Source of the DNA: Candidatus Frankia alpina
Lineage (GTDB): Bacteria; Actinomycetota; Actinomycetes; Frankiales; Frankiaceae
Assembly (NCBI RefSeq): GCF_902806485.1
Contig: NZ_CADCWT010000005.1
Location: 1 to 64,000, forward strand
Direction of reading: 5' to 3'
DNA length: 64,000 bases
The position numbers and the translations under genes were made by a program. This document shows, piece by piece, positions 16,655 to 25,614 of this stretch (its first letter is position 1; every line of letters starts with the position of its first letter). The notes below the pieces were generated by a model. The model saw only the letters and a list, made by a program, of their open reading frames with translations. It made no database searches and was not told the origin of the DNA.

Positions 16655-19353
16655 ACCAGCAGCATGGTCCGGACGGGGCCGCCCCGGGCAGCGTGAAAGC
16701 GCTCATCCGGGACCCGCCCATACGTCGTGGTCCGTTGCCGAGCGGGACGACCCGCCCCGGCGGCCACCTCCTCCAGCTCAGCCACGGATCGCCGCGAGCC
16801 GTGCTGGGAGCCGGCCATCCGGCTGATCGTCTCCTCCATCAGCGTCCCACCGATGTCGTTCACCCCGCCGGCGAGCACCGAACGGCAGCCGTCGACGCCG
16901 AGCTTCACCCAGGAGCACTGGATGTTGTCGATCGACCCGTGCAGCAGGATGCGCGCCATCGCGTGCACCGCCCGGTTCTCCTGCACCGTGGGGCCCGGCC
17001 GGGCCACGCCGGCCAGGTAGATCGGCGAACTGTGGTGGACGAACGGCAGCGCGACGAACTCGGTGAAGCCCCCGGTGGAGTCCTGGATGCGGCGCAACAG
17101 CCGCAGATGCGCGACCCAGTGCGCCGGGGTGTCCACGTGGCCGTACATCATCGTGGCCGACGAGCGCAGGCCCACCCGGTGCGCGGTGCTGGCCACCTCG
17201 ACCCAGCTCGCCGTGGGCAGCTTGCCCTTGGTCAGCACCCAGCGGACCTCGTCGTCGAGGATCTCCGCCGCGGTGCCCGGGATGGTGTCGACGCCGGCCT
17301 CCCGCGCCGCGGTGAGCCAGTCCTCGATGGACATCCCCGTCCGGGTTACCCCGTTGAGGACCTCCATCGGGGAGTACGCGTGCAGATGCAGCTCCGGCGC
17401 CGCCCGCTTGATCTCGCGGGCGAGCTCGAAGTAGGCGGTGCCGGGCAGGTCCGGATGGATGCCGCCCTGCATGCAGACCTCGGTGGCGCCCACCGCCCAC
17501 GCCTCGGCCGCCCGGCTGCCCACCTCCGACAGCGACAGCGTGTACGCGTCGGCGTCGTTGCGGCGCTGCGCGAACGCACAGAACCGGCAGCCGGTGTAGC
17601 AGACGTTCGTGAAGTTGATGTTGCGGTTGACGATGTAGGTCACGTCGTCGCCCACCACGTCGCGGCGCAGCCCGTCCGCGAGCAGGCAGAGCTCCTCCAG
17701 CGCCGCTCCCTCGGCCCCGAACAGGATCAGGGCCTCGCTGTCGGTGATCCCGGCCGGGTCGTTGCCGGCGCTGCGCAACGCGGCCCGCAGCTCGGGCTCG
17801 ACCCGCTCCGGCGCACCAGCACCGGCACCGGCGCCGGCGCGGGCCGCGACGGCGCGACTGCCGGTGCCGACGACGCCGTCGACGCCGGTGCCGGCCGCGC
17901 TGACCTCCGCCCGCAGCGACTCCCAGTCGCCGTAGACGGTGTCAAAGTCGGCCCGGGTGGCGCTGTGGCGCCCGACGGTGTCCACCGAGGTGTGCAGGTC
18001 GACGCGGCCGGTGTCACCGAGACCGCCGTCGGGCTCCTGCCAGGGCCGCCCGGCAGGCCGGGCACCGTCGGCGAGCAGCCCGTCCGGGCCGGCCAGCGCG
18101 CGCACGTGCCCGGCGACCCGCGGGTCGAGCCACGGCTCGTCCAGGTACGACGGGTACACCGTGAGCCGGGGGCGCAGCGTGAAGCCGGCCCGAGCCGTCA
18201 CCTCGCGCAGCACGTCCAGGTCCGGCCAGGGCCGCTCGGGGTTGACGTGATCCGGGGTGACGGGCGAGACGCCGCCCCAGTCGTCGATGCCGGCGGACAG
18301 CAGCAGGGCGCACTCGGCCGTGTCGATGAGGTTCGGGGGTGCCTGCACCCGCATCGTCGGGCCGAGCACGAGCCGGGTCACCGCGACGGCCGCGGCCAGC
18401 TCCTCGGCGCCGACGTCGGGCGCCGAACGCATCGCGGTGTCGTCCTTGGCCCGGAAGTTCTGGACGATCACCTCCTGAACGGAGCCGTACCGGCGAGCCA
18501 GCCCGCGCAGTTCGAAGATCGTCTCGGCCCGCTCGGCCCGGGTCTCGCCGATGCCGAGCAGCAGACCGGTGGTGAACGGAATCGACAGCCGGCCGGCGTC
18601 GGTGAGCACCCGCAGCCGGACCGCCGGCTCCTTGTCGGGCGAGCCGAAATGCGCCTCGCCCGGCTGCGACCACAGCCGGGTCGCGGTCGTCTCCAGCATC
18701 ATGCCCATCGACGGGGCGACCGGCTTGAGGCGGGCGAGTTCGGCCCAGCTCAGCACGCCCGGGTTCAGGTGCGGAAGCAGGCCGGTCTCCTCCAGCACGG
18801 CGATCGCGACGGCGCGCAGGTAGCCCAGCGTCGAGTCGTAGCCATGGGCGTCGAGCCACTCCCGAGCCGCGGGCCAACGATCCTCCGGGCGGTCGCCCAG
18901 GGTGAACAGCGCCTCGGCGCAGCCGGCCGCCGCGCCCGCCCGGGCGATGTCGAGCACCTCGTCGACGGTGAGGTACGGCGCGGCCAGACGGTGCGGCACG
19001 GCGGCGAACGTGCAGTAGTGGCAGCGGTCCCGGCACAGCCGGGTCAACGGGATGAAGACCTTCGGCGAGTACGTGACGACGCCCGGGCGGCCGAGGGAGG
19101 CCAGGCCCGCGTCGCGCACCCGAGCGGCCGACGCGCACAGATCGGCGAGATCCTCGCCGCGGGCGGCCAGCAGCACCGCCGCCTCGACGGCGTCGAGGGT
19201 GGCACCGTCGCGGGCCCGGCGCAGCGCCCGGCGCAGCGCCGACGCGGACGGCACGGCGTCGGCGCCCGGCGACGGCTGGGGCAGGCCCGGGTCGGGGCCG
19301 GGCTCAACCGTCGGGCCGCCCACTCCGTCGGGTGTCGCCGCCGTACTGGTCAT
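16645..19353 (-). CDS. fbiC: FO synthase, fused CofG/CofH radical SAM enzyme
   Basis: 902-aa enzyme making the deazaflavin FO, precursor of coenzyme F420, from tyrosine and the ribityl-aminouracil intermediate of riboflavin synthesis. Two radical SAM modules are seen, each with CxxxCxxC: C107/C111/C114 (CRDRCHYC, CofG half) and C585/C589/C592 (CYTGCRFC, CofH half). A Gly/Ala-rich linker joins them (around 505-545). The first of two adjacent codons (19356) is too close to the AGAGG ribosome site, so ATG 19353 is preferred. fbiA and fbiB lie 1.6-4 kb away on the other strand; fbiD/cofC is not in this window. Confidence 0.96.
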   Translation of the reverse strand: MTSTAATPDGVGGPTVEPGPDPGLPQPSPGADAVPSASALRRALRRARDGATLDAVEAAVLLAARGEDLADLCASAARVRDAGLASLGRPGVVTYSPKVFIPLTRLCRDRCHYCTFAAVPHRLAAPYLTVDEVLDIARAGAAAGCAEALFTLGDRPEDRWPAAREWLDAHGYDSTLGYLRAVAIAVLEETGLLPHLNPGVLSWAELARLKPVAPSMGMMLETTATRLWSQPGEAHFGSPDKEPAVRLRVLTDAGRLSIPFTTGLLLGIGETRAERAETIFELRGLARRYGSVQEVIVQNFRAKDDTAMRSAPDVGAEELAAAVAVTRLVLGPTMRVQAPPNLIDTAECALLLSAGIDDWGGVSPVTPDHVNPERPWPDLDVLREVTARAGFTLRPRLTVYPSYLDEPWLDPRVAGHVRALAGPDGLLADGARPAGRPWQEPDGGLGDTGRVDLHTSVDTVGRHSATRADFDTVYGDWESLRAEVSAAGTGVDGVVGTGSRAVAARAGAGAGAGAPERVEPELRAALRSAGNDPAGITDSEALILFGAEGAALEELCLLADGLRRDVVGDDVTYIVNRNINFTNVCYTGCRFCAFAQRRNDADAYTLSLSEVGSRAAEAWAVGATEVCMQGGIHPDLPGTAYFELAREIKRAAPELHLHAYSPMEVLNGVTRTGMSIEDWLTAAREAGVDTIPGTAAEILDDEVRWVLTKGKLPTASWVEVASTAHRVGLRSSATMMYGHVDTPAHWVAHLRLLRRIQDSTGGFTEFVALPFVHHSSPIYLAGVARPGPTVQENRAVHAMARILLHGSIDNIQCSWVKLGVDGCRSVLAGGVNDIGGTLMEETISRMAGSQHGSRRSVAELEEVAAGAGRPARQRTTTYGRVPDERFHAARGGPVRTMLLVVS

Positions 19354-19608
19354 CATTTCCTCTGGTTCTCCGGTGGTGCCGGACCTGCCGCGGCCCGGCG
19401 GCCCGGCGGGCCGGCCCGTCACCGGTGTCGAAGGAACACATGGTTGCGGACATCAGCAGAAACGACCACGACACCACAGCGGCGCCGGAACGTCGGACAT
19501 CTCGGCGATAGAAGGGGTGGAGTCGCCGGGCGGTCGAGGGCGAACCCGGGGACGGGCGCCGGGACGCCGGCGGCAGGGGGACGCCGGCGGCCCGGCCACC
19601 CGTCCGGG

Positions 19609-19905
19609 TCAGGGAGTCGCGCGACCGGCGGCGCGCCATCCGGTGCCCGGCCGGCGCAACCGGTCGAGCGTGCCGATCAGCATGTTGGTCCGGCTGCGGG
19701 CGGCGAGGACGTCGGCCTCCGCCTCGGCACGGCGATGTGGCTGGCCGGCCCCGCCGGGGACGGGGGGCTCGGCGGCCATCGCCGCGGACCGCCGCATCTG
19801 CGCCCGGCGGGCGGCGACCACCTGGGGAGCACGCGCTCCCGCAAGCGCACGGTTGAGGGAGGCGGACAGGGCTTCGAGGCTCTTGGTGGTCCTGATCTCG
19901 GACAT
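19609..19905 (-). CDS. Small basic hypothetical protein
   Basis: 98-aa protein I do not recognise. It begins MSEIRTTKSLEALSASLNRAL, has a helical middle rich in Ala, Arg and Glu (about 10-45 and 58-80), no membrane segment and no cysteines. Support for it being real: a good ribosome site (GGAAGGA seven bases before ATG 19905), GC-rich third positions throughout and a clear stop. It lies upstream of fbiC on the same strand with a 255-base gap, so it may or may not be cotranscribed. Confidence 0.6.
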   Translation of the reverse strand: MSEIRTTKSLEALSASLNRALAGARAPQVVAARRAQMRRSAAMAAEPPVPGGAGQPHRRAEAEADVLAARSRTNMLIGTLDRLRRPGTGWRAAGRATP

Positions 19906-20275
19906 GAGGGTCCTTCCAGCGATGTGGAGAGCTCAGGTTCACTCTCACAGCACTCTCTAACCGGAATCAAGAGAAACCGGGTGAGGGACGACACATCCCG
20001 GCCGGTGCCCTGGCACAGGCGACGGGACGACGTTCCGGTCATCCCCGGACGACCACCCAGTTATCCCGGAAGTCCATCCACAGTGGGTCCCTGACCTGCG
20101 CGGATGACACTCGGCGGCGGGCGCGCCCGCCGCCGGTCGCCCCGAAAGATGATATGAGTCACATCCATCATTTGTCGATGTTTGCCCGCCGAGCCGGCTG
20201 GGTATTGCAGGCCAGCCCGGTGTGCGCTGATTCGAATCGCTCCTCTCCCGGCACCGAAGTCGTTACGCTGATCAG
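19906..20275. other. Divergent intergenic region upstream of TetR gene
   Basis: 370 bases between divergent genes. It contains a 24-bp perfect palindrome (20112-20135) and an imperfect inverted repeat GATGATATG...CACATCCATC (20148-20169). It is AT-richer around 20145-20180. No gene is supported. Confidence 0.5.
20112..20135. promoter_or_regulatory. 24-bp perfect palindrome, candidate operator
   Basis: Arms CGGCGGCGGGCG (20112-20123) and its exact reverse complement (20124-20135) abut with no spacer, 140 bases upstream of the TetR start. A perfect 12+12 repeat in a TetR upstream region is a good operator candidate, although GC-rich DNA raises the chance background. Confidence 0.45.
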
Positions 20276-20884
20276 GTGCCACGCAACCGCCAGGAAGTTC
20301 CCCGCGAGGAACGGATCGACGCGCTGCTCGCCGTCGCCGAGGAGCAGTTCCTCGCCCGCGGTTTCGCCGGGACATCCATCGCGGAGATCGCCCGCTCGGC
20401 CGGGATCGAGCCCGGGTCCGTCTACTGGTACTTCCGGTCGAAGGACCACGCGTTCGCGGCCGTGCTCAACCGCCTGCTCGACGTCGAGGTGGACCGGATC
20501 TCCGGCCTGCCGGGCAACCCGGCGGACAAGCTCTTCCTCGCCCTCGACTCGGTGGAACGCCGGCGCACGCTGCATCCCTGCGTCGCCGAACGCGCCCCGC
20601 ACGCCGAGCCGGTGATGGAGTACCACGAGCGGTTGCACGCCTGGCTGCAGGGCCTCTCCCTGGCTGCGGTCCACGACTACGTGCCCGAGGCCGACCGGGC
20701 GTTGGCCGCGGACGCGGTCGTCGCCACTATCGAGGGTGGCCTGGCCAACCCGGCTCCCAGCCGGCCAACCAGCCACCTCGTGCACTTCCTGCTGGCCTCG
20801 TTCTCCCGGGACGCCTCGCTGACCGGCCGGCCGGAGCCGGGCGGCTGGGTCGCGCCGCTGTTCGCCCGCCCGCGGCTCGGCTGA
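20276..20884 (+). CDS. TetR/AcrR family transcriptional regulator
   Basis: 202-aa repressor-type protein. The N-terminal helix-turn-helix is clear: residues 28-60 include SIAEIARSAGIEPGSVYWYFRSKDHAF. The C-terminal ligand domain is not assigned. GTG 20276 starts MPRNRQEVPREERID. It stands between the divergent 98-aa gene and fbiA, 111 bases before the fbiA start on the same strand. Control of F420 genes is possible from position but not shown. Autoregulation through the palindrome at 20112-20135 would fit the family. Confidence 0.88.
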   Translation: MPRNRQEVPREERIDALLAVAEEQFLARGFAGTSIAEIARSAGIEPGSVYWYFRSKDHAFAAVLNRLLDVEVDRISGLPGNPADKLFLALDSVERRRTLHPCVAERAPHAEPVMEYHERLHAWLQGLSLAAVHDYVPEADRALAADAVVATIEGGLANPAPSRPTSHLVHFLLASFSRDASLTGRPEPGGWVAPLFARPRLG

Positions 20885-20995
20885 CGCACCTCGGCCTGGC
20901 CGAGAACCCGCGTTGTCGGCCGACCGCCGCCCCCGTCGGGCCACGCAAGCGGCCGGTGACCCGTCCGGCGGGCGTCGGTGCCAGGATCGCTTGCT

Positions 20996-21997
20996 GTGAG
21001 AGTGACAGCCCTGGCCGGCGGGATCGGTGGCGCCCGCTTCCTGCGTGGTGTGCTCGCGGCGCTGCCCGACGCCGACGTGACGGTGATCGGCAACACCGGC
21101 GATGACATCACCCTGCATGGCCTGCGCATCTGCCCCGACCTCGACACGGTGATGTACACCCTCGGTGGCGGCATCTCCGCCGAACGCGGGTGGGGCCGCG
21201 AGGACGAGTCGTTCGTCGTGGCCGAGGAACTCGCCGCCTACGGGGTCGGGCCGGCCTGGTTCGGACTCGGCGACCGGGACCTCGCCACCCATCTGGTTCG
21301 CACCGAGATGCTCGACGCCGGCTACCCGCTGACGGACGTGGTCCGGGCCCTGTGCGACCGCTGGCAGCCGGGGGTGCGGCTGCTGCCGATGACGGACGAC
21401 CGGGTGGAGACCCACGTGGTCATCGCCGACGACGACGGCCAGCGGGCCGTGCACTTCCAGGAATGGTGGCTGCGGCTGCGAGCCGCCGTACCGGCACAGG
21501 CGATCGTGCCGCTGCGGGCCGAGACCGCGAAGCCGGCACCGGGGGTGCTCGACGCCATCGGCGAGGCGGACGTCGTGTTGCTCCCGCCGTCGAACCCGGT
21601 CGTCTCGATCGGCACGATCCTGGCCGTGCCGGGTATCCGTGACGCTGTGCGGGAGACCGCGGCGCCGGTCGTCGGCGTCTCCCCGATCATCGGCGGGGCG
21701 GCGGTGCGCGGGATGGCCGACGCCTGCCTGACCGCCATCGGCGTGGAGACCTCCGCGCAGGCCGTCGGGGTGCACTACGGGGGTCGCGGACGCGCGGCGG
21801 TGCCGGCCGCGGGAGAGCCGGCCGCGGCGGCCGGGGCAGCGGCGCCCGCGGGGCTGCTCGACGGCTGGCTGGTCGACACGGTCGACGCCGGGGCGGTCGT
21901 GCCCGGCGCCACCGTGCTCGCCCGGCCGCTGCTGATGACCGACCTGGCGGCGACGGTGGCCATCGTCCGGTCGGCGCTGGAGATCGCCGGTGTCTGA
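20996..21997 (+). CDS. fbiA: 2-phospho-L-lactate (or PEP) transferase of F420 synthesis
   Basis: 333-aa CofD-family enzyme that transfers a lactyl- or enolpyruvyl-phospho group from a nucleotide carrier to FO. Family marks are GGIGGARF (8-15) and GNTGDD (32-37), with [11 protein letters not shown] shortly after. An Ala/Gly-rich insert lies near residues 260-285. GTG 20996 matches the family start MRVTALAGG; a GTG at 20978 is an alternative. Its stop overlaps the fbiB start by eight bases, so the two are translationally linked. Confidence 0.94.
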   Translation: MRVTALAGGIGGARFLRGVLAALPDADVTVIGNTGDDITLHGLRICPDLDTVMYTLGGGISAERGWGREDESFVVAEELAAYGVGPAWFGLGDRDLATHLVRTEMLDAGYPLTDVVRALCDRWQPGVRLLPMTDDRVETHVVIADDDGQRAVHFQEWWLRLRAAVPAQAIVPLRAETAKPAPGVLDAIGEADVVLLPPSNPVVSIGTILAVPGIRDAVRETAAPVVGVSPIIGGAAVRGMADACLTAIGVETSAQAVGVHYGGRGRAAVPAAGEPAAAAGAAAPAGLLDGWLVDTVDAGAVVPGATVLARPLLMTDLAATVAIVRSALEIAGV

Positions 21998-23345
21998 GCA
22001 GCAATGGCCCGGGGGATCCGCGGGGATGCCCCCGAGCGGGACGTTGACGGTGTTCGGGCTGACCGGGATCGGGGAGATCCGGCCGGGTGATGATCTCGCC
22101 GCCGCCGTGGCCGCGGCGGCGTCGGCGAGCGGCCGGCCGCTCGCCGACGGCGACGTCCTCGTCGTCACCTCGAAGATCGTTTCCAAGGCCGAGGGACGGC
22201 TGATCACCGTCGCCGGTGATCGGGAGGTCGCCCGGCAGGCCGCGATCGACGGCGAGTCGGTCCGCGAGGTGGCCCGCCGCGGGCCGACCCGGATCGTCGA
22301 GACGCATCACGGCTTCGTCCTGGCGAGCGCCGGAGTCGACGCGTCGAACATCGCCAAGGACTCCCTCGCCCTGCTCCCGGTCGATCCGGACGCCAGCGCC
22401 GCCCGGCTGCGGGCCGGCGTCGCCGCGCTGCTCGGCACGGACGTGGCGGTCGTGATCACTGACACGGCCGGGCGGCCCTGGCGACGTGGCCTGGCCGACA
22501 TGGCGATCGGCGTCGCCGGCATGGCCGCGCTGCGCAGTCACATCGGCGACATCGACCGCTACGGCAACGAGCTGGGCATGACCGAGGTCGCCGAGGCCGA
22601 CGAGCTGGCGGCGGCGGCCGACCTGGTCAAGGGCAAGCTCGGTGCCACCCCGGTGGCGGTCGTGCGCGGCTACGGCCGGCTCCCCGACAACGGGACGGGG
22701 GCACGTTCGCTGCTGCGGCCGAGCGGCGAGGACATGTTCCGCCTCGGTTCGTTGGAGGCGCGGCGGGCGGCGCTGAGTGAGCGGCGCACCGTGCGGGAGT
22801 TCACCGCCGACCCGGTTGATCCGGCCGCGGTCGAGCGGGCGGTCGCAGCGGCGCTGACCGCCCCGGCCCCGCACCACACCACCCCGTGGCGATTCGTGCT
22901 GGTCACCGCTCGGCGCGCCACGCTGCTCGACGCGATGGCCGCTGCCTGGGCGCAGGATCTGCGCCGCGACGGGTTCGACGAGGCCGCGGTCGACCGGCGG
23001 CTGCGGCGCGGGGGCGTGCTGCGGCGGGCGCCGCTGCTCATCGTGCCGATCATGGTGCTGGACGGGGCGCAGCCCTATCCCGACGCCCGCCGGGCCGCGG
23101 CCGAGGAGCGGATGTTCACCGTCGCCGCCGGCGCCGGGGTGCAGAACCTGCTGGTGGCGCTGGCCACCGAGGGGCTCGGCTCCTGCTGGGTCTCCTCGAC
23201 GCTGTTCTGCGCCGAGGTGGTCGGCGAGGTGCTGGACCTGCCGGCCGGCTGGATGCCGATGGGCGCGGTGGGCGTCGGACACGCCGCCGCGCCGCCCGCC
23301 GCGCGCCCGCCACGCGATCCGGAGGCGTACCTCCTGCATCGGTGA
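21990..23345 (+). CDS. fbiB: F420 gamma-glutamyl ligase fused to nitroreductase-like domain
   Basis: 451-aa two-domain enzyme as in mycobacterial FbiB. The N-terminal CofE half (about 20-255; [25 protein letters not shown]) adds glutamates to F420-0. The C-terminal FMN-binding nitroreductase-like half (about 260-445; [27 protein letters not shown]) reduces the dehydro intermediate and supports tail extension. GTG 21990 overlaps fbiA. With fbiC it gives most of the F420 pathway in one place. Confidence 0.94.
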   Translation: MSEQQWPGGSAGMPPSGTLTVFGLTGIGEIRPGDDLAAAVAAAASASGRPLADGDVLVVTSKIVSKAEGRLITVAGDREVARQAAIDGESVREVARRGPTRIVETHHGFVLASAGVDASNIAKDSLALLPVDPDASAARLRAGVAALLGTDVAVVITDTAGRPWRRGLADMAIGVAGMAALRSHIGDIDRYGNELGMTEVAEADELAAAADLVKGKLGATPVAVVRGYGRLPDNGTGARSLLRPSGEDMFRLGSLEARRAALSERRTVREFTADPVDPAAVERAVAAALTAPAPHHTTPWRFVLVTARRATLLDAMAAAWAQDLRRDGFDEAAVDRRLRRGGVLRRAPLLIVPIMVLDGAQPYPDARRAAAEERMFTVAAGAGVQNLLVALATEGLGSCWVSSTLFCAEVVGEVLDLPAGWMPMGAVGVGHAAAPPAARPPRDPEAYLLHR

Positions 23346-23500
23346 TCCGCCCGAGCATCCGCTACGACCGGTTACCGGATGGAACGTGGGGGTATGGAGG
23401 TGACGGAGGGCGCCGGAACCAGGAGGTCCGGGTGTCCACCGGCGAGTCGAGCGCATCCTGCTTGCCGGAAGTGGTTCGACAGTTCGTAGGATCAGGTTTC

Positions 23501-24349
23501 GTGGGTAAAAAGAGCGCCGAGCGCAACGTCCGGCTCGAACAGCTGCGCCGCGAGCAGAAGCGCAAGGAACGTCGCCGCGTGCTGCTCATTTACGGCACGT
23601 CCGGGTTCGTCGCGGTGGTGCTCCTGGTCGGGATCATCATCTACAGCGTCGCCGACACCCACTCGAAGAACAAGACTCGCGAGGTCGGCTACACCGCGGC
23701 GGCGTCCTCGGCCGCCACGGCGGCCGGCTGCACCGGCACCGTGAACGACGCGTCCCAGGGCTCGACCCACCTCAGTACCACGGTGAGCTACAAGGCGTCG
23801 CCGCCGTCCTCGGGCAGCCACAACCTCGACCCGCTGCCCGACGGCATCTCGTTCTACAACCCGGCGTCGGGCATCCCGGTCGAACGCGCCGTCCACAACC
23901 TCGAACACGGCTTCATCGTCGGGTGGTACGACAAGAGCCTGCCGGCCGCCCAGGTCGAGAAGCTGCGGTCGCTGGCCGCCAACGCCGGTCCGCGTTTCAT
24001 CGGCGTCCCCTGGACCCGGTCGGCGTTCCCGGACGGCAAGCACTTCGTGCTGACCGCCTGGGACCGCACCCAGCGCTGCACCACCGTCTCCGCGGACGTC
24101 ATCAAGGACTTCGTCGCCAAGCACGCCAACCCGGATTCGACCGGGGCCACCTGGGACTCGCCGACCGCCCCCGAGTCGGGCGCGCAGGGCGGCACCCTCG
24201 ACGTGTCGGCCGACGGCCCGCTGACGGCCCAGAGCGGCGCGACGACCGCCACGCCCACGCCGGGCGCCGGCACCATGTCGCTTACCCCCACCAAGCCCGA
24301 CCCCCGCGCCCTGACCGCCCGCACGCCCTGGCTGACCCCCGCGCCCTGA
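23501..24349 (+). CDS. DUF3105 family membrane-anchored protein
   Basis: 282-aa protein of unknown function. A very basic N-terminus (GKKSAERNVRLEQLRREQKR) precedes one membrane helix (about 30-50) and an extracytoplasmic DUF3105 domain (about 75-225) with the family run HNLEHGFIVGWY and VPWTR; two cysteines lie in the domain. The tail from about 225 is Thr/Pro/Ala-rich. GTG 23501 is chosen by the basic start typical of the family and an AGGATCAGG ribosome region. It lies 155 bases after fbiB and ends at a strong hairpin. Confidence 0.87.
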   Translation: MGKKSAERNVRLEQLRREQKRKERRRVLLIYGTSGFVAVVLLVGIIIYSVADTHSKNKTREVGYTAAASSAATAAGCTGTVNDASQGSTHLSTTVSYKASPPSSGSHNLDPLPDGISFYNPASGIPVERAVHNLEHGFIVGWYDKSLPAAQVEKLRSLAANAGPRFIGVPWTRSAFPDGKHFVLTAWDRTQRCTTVSADVIKDFVAKHANPDSTGATWDSPTAPESGAQGGTLDVSADGPLTAQSGATTATPTPGAGTMSLTPTKPDPRALTARTPWLTPAP

Positions 24350-24375
24350 GCGACCGGCCGGGCTCGGCCGGTCGC
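24350..24375. terminator. Bidirectional hairpin between DUF3105 and dnaN paralogue
   Basis: A perfect 10-bp stem (GCGACCGGCC at 24350-24359, its complement at 24366-24375) with a 6-base loop fills the 31-base gap between convergent stops. No T-run follows, as is common in actinobacteria. Confidence 0.7.
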
Positions 24376-24380
24376 CGGGT

Positions 24381-25574
24381 TCAGCCGGCCGAACCGGTGC
24401 GGATCGGCATCAGCAGGTAGCGGAAGGCGCCCTCGTCGACGGGACCGCCACCGGGCCCGCGCACCCCGCCGCTGTCCTTGCCGGTGAGCACCGCCGGCCG
24501 GGCGGTGGCCTCGGCCGGGTCCGCGGCTACGAACCCGATGGTCGCCTCGTCGTCCTCCACGGCCCCGAGCCCGTCCAGCAGGTACGAGGGGTTGAACAGC
24601 ACGGACAGCTCGGGCCCGGAGTATTCGACGGGGATCGTCTCGCTGGCCTGAGCCCCGCCGCCGTCCCCCGCCTCCGCGACGACCTGGTCCTGGGTGAAGG
24701 TGAAGCGCAGCGGCGCGGTCCGGGTCGCGACCACGGCCACCCGGCGGACCGCCGCGGCGAGCGCGGCGGTCCGCGCGGTGACCGTGTACGCAGCCGTCTC
24801 GGGCAAGAGCTTGCGGTAGTTGGGGAAGGTGCCGTCGATGAGCCGGACGATGGTCTGCCGACCGGCCGCGGCCAGGCCCAGCCGGGCGCCCGCCGGGTCG
24901 GCGAGGTCGAGCCCGATCCCGATCCGGGAGGCGGAGGTGGGCGTGCGGGCCACCTCCGCGAGCACCTTCGCCGGCACGTGCGCCAGGGCCCAGGGATCAT
25001 CGACGGTCGGCTGCCACGGGATGGCGCGCACCGCCAGCCGGTAGCGGTCGGTGGCCGCCAGGATCAGGCCGCGACCGGAGATCTCCAGTCGGACCGCGGT
25101 GAGCACCGGCACCGTCTCATCCCGCCCGGCCGCCGGTGCGACCTGGCCGACCGCCGCGGCGAACCCGAGGGTGTCCACCTCGCCGATGGGGGCGGGGAAG
25201 CGCGGCAGCTCGGGATAGTCCGCGAGATCCATCAACGGGACGGTGAAGCGCACGCTGCCGCAACGCAGCACCAGCCGGTCGCCGTCGACGGCGACCTCGA
25301 CCGTCGTCGCGGGCAGACTGTGCACGATGTCCGCCAGCAGCCGGCCGGGCACCAGGACCCGGCCGGGCTCCTCGACCGCCGCCGTCACCGGCGCCCGCAC
25401 GGCCACCTCGGCGTCGAAGGCACAGATCAGCAGGCCGGTGCCCGACGGGGAGCCGGCCGCCTCGAGCAGCAGACCCGTCAGCGCGCTCGGAGTCGGACCC
25501 GGGCGGCTCGGGAGATGCCGGGCGGCCCAGCCGGTCGCGTCGGCGAACACGTCGCGTTCCACGCTGAACCTCAT
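24381..25574 (-). CDS. DNA polymerase III beta-clamp paralogue
   Basis: 397-aa sliding-clamp protein. It begins MRFSVERDVFADATGWAARHLP and ends AFRYLLMPIR, both typical of DnaN; the TDRYRLAVR segment near residue 180 and IDGTFPNYRKLLP near 240 are also diagnostic. Three clamp domains fit the length. It is not next to dnaA, recF or gyrB, so it is more likely a second clamp than the main dnaN. ATG 25574 is chosen over one seven codons upstream because it matches family starts. An insert of about 20 residues (KDSGGVRGPGGGPVDEG) sits just before the C-terminal motif, near the protein-binding pocket. Confidence 0.87.
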   Translation of the reverse strand: MRFSVERDVFADATGWAARHLPSRPGPTPSALTGLLLEAAGSPSGTGLLICAFDAEVAVRAPVTAAVEEPGRVLVPGRLLADIVHSLPATTVEVAVDGDRLVLRCGSVRFTVPLMDLADYPELPRFPAPIGEVDTLGFAAAVGQVAPAAGRDETVPVLTAVRLEISGRGLILAATDRYRLAVRAIPWQPTVDDPWALAHVPAKVLAEVARTPTSASRIGIGLDLADPAGARLGLAAAGRQTIVRLIDGTFPNYRKLLPETAAYTVTARTAALAAAVRRVAVVATRTAPLRFTFTQDQVVAEAGDGGGAQASETIPVEYSGPELSVLFNPSYLLDGLGAVEDDEATIGFVAADPAEATARPAVLTGKDSGGVRGPGGGPVDEGAFRYLLMPIRTGSAG

Positions 25575-25614
25575 GGGGCCGATTGTCCCCGCCATCGGCC
25601 GAATATTGCCGCAT

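Noticed and set aside
16642-20094. Open frame of 1,150 codons on the plus strand opposite fbiC
   Set aside because: fbiC has both radical SAM motifs and family length; the opposite frame has no domain and biased composition.
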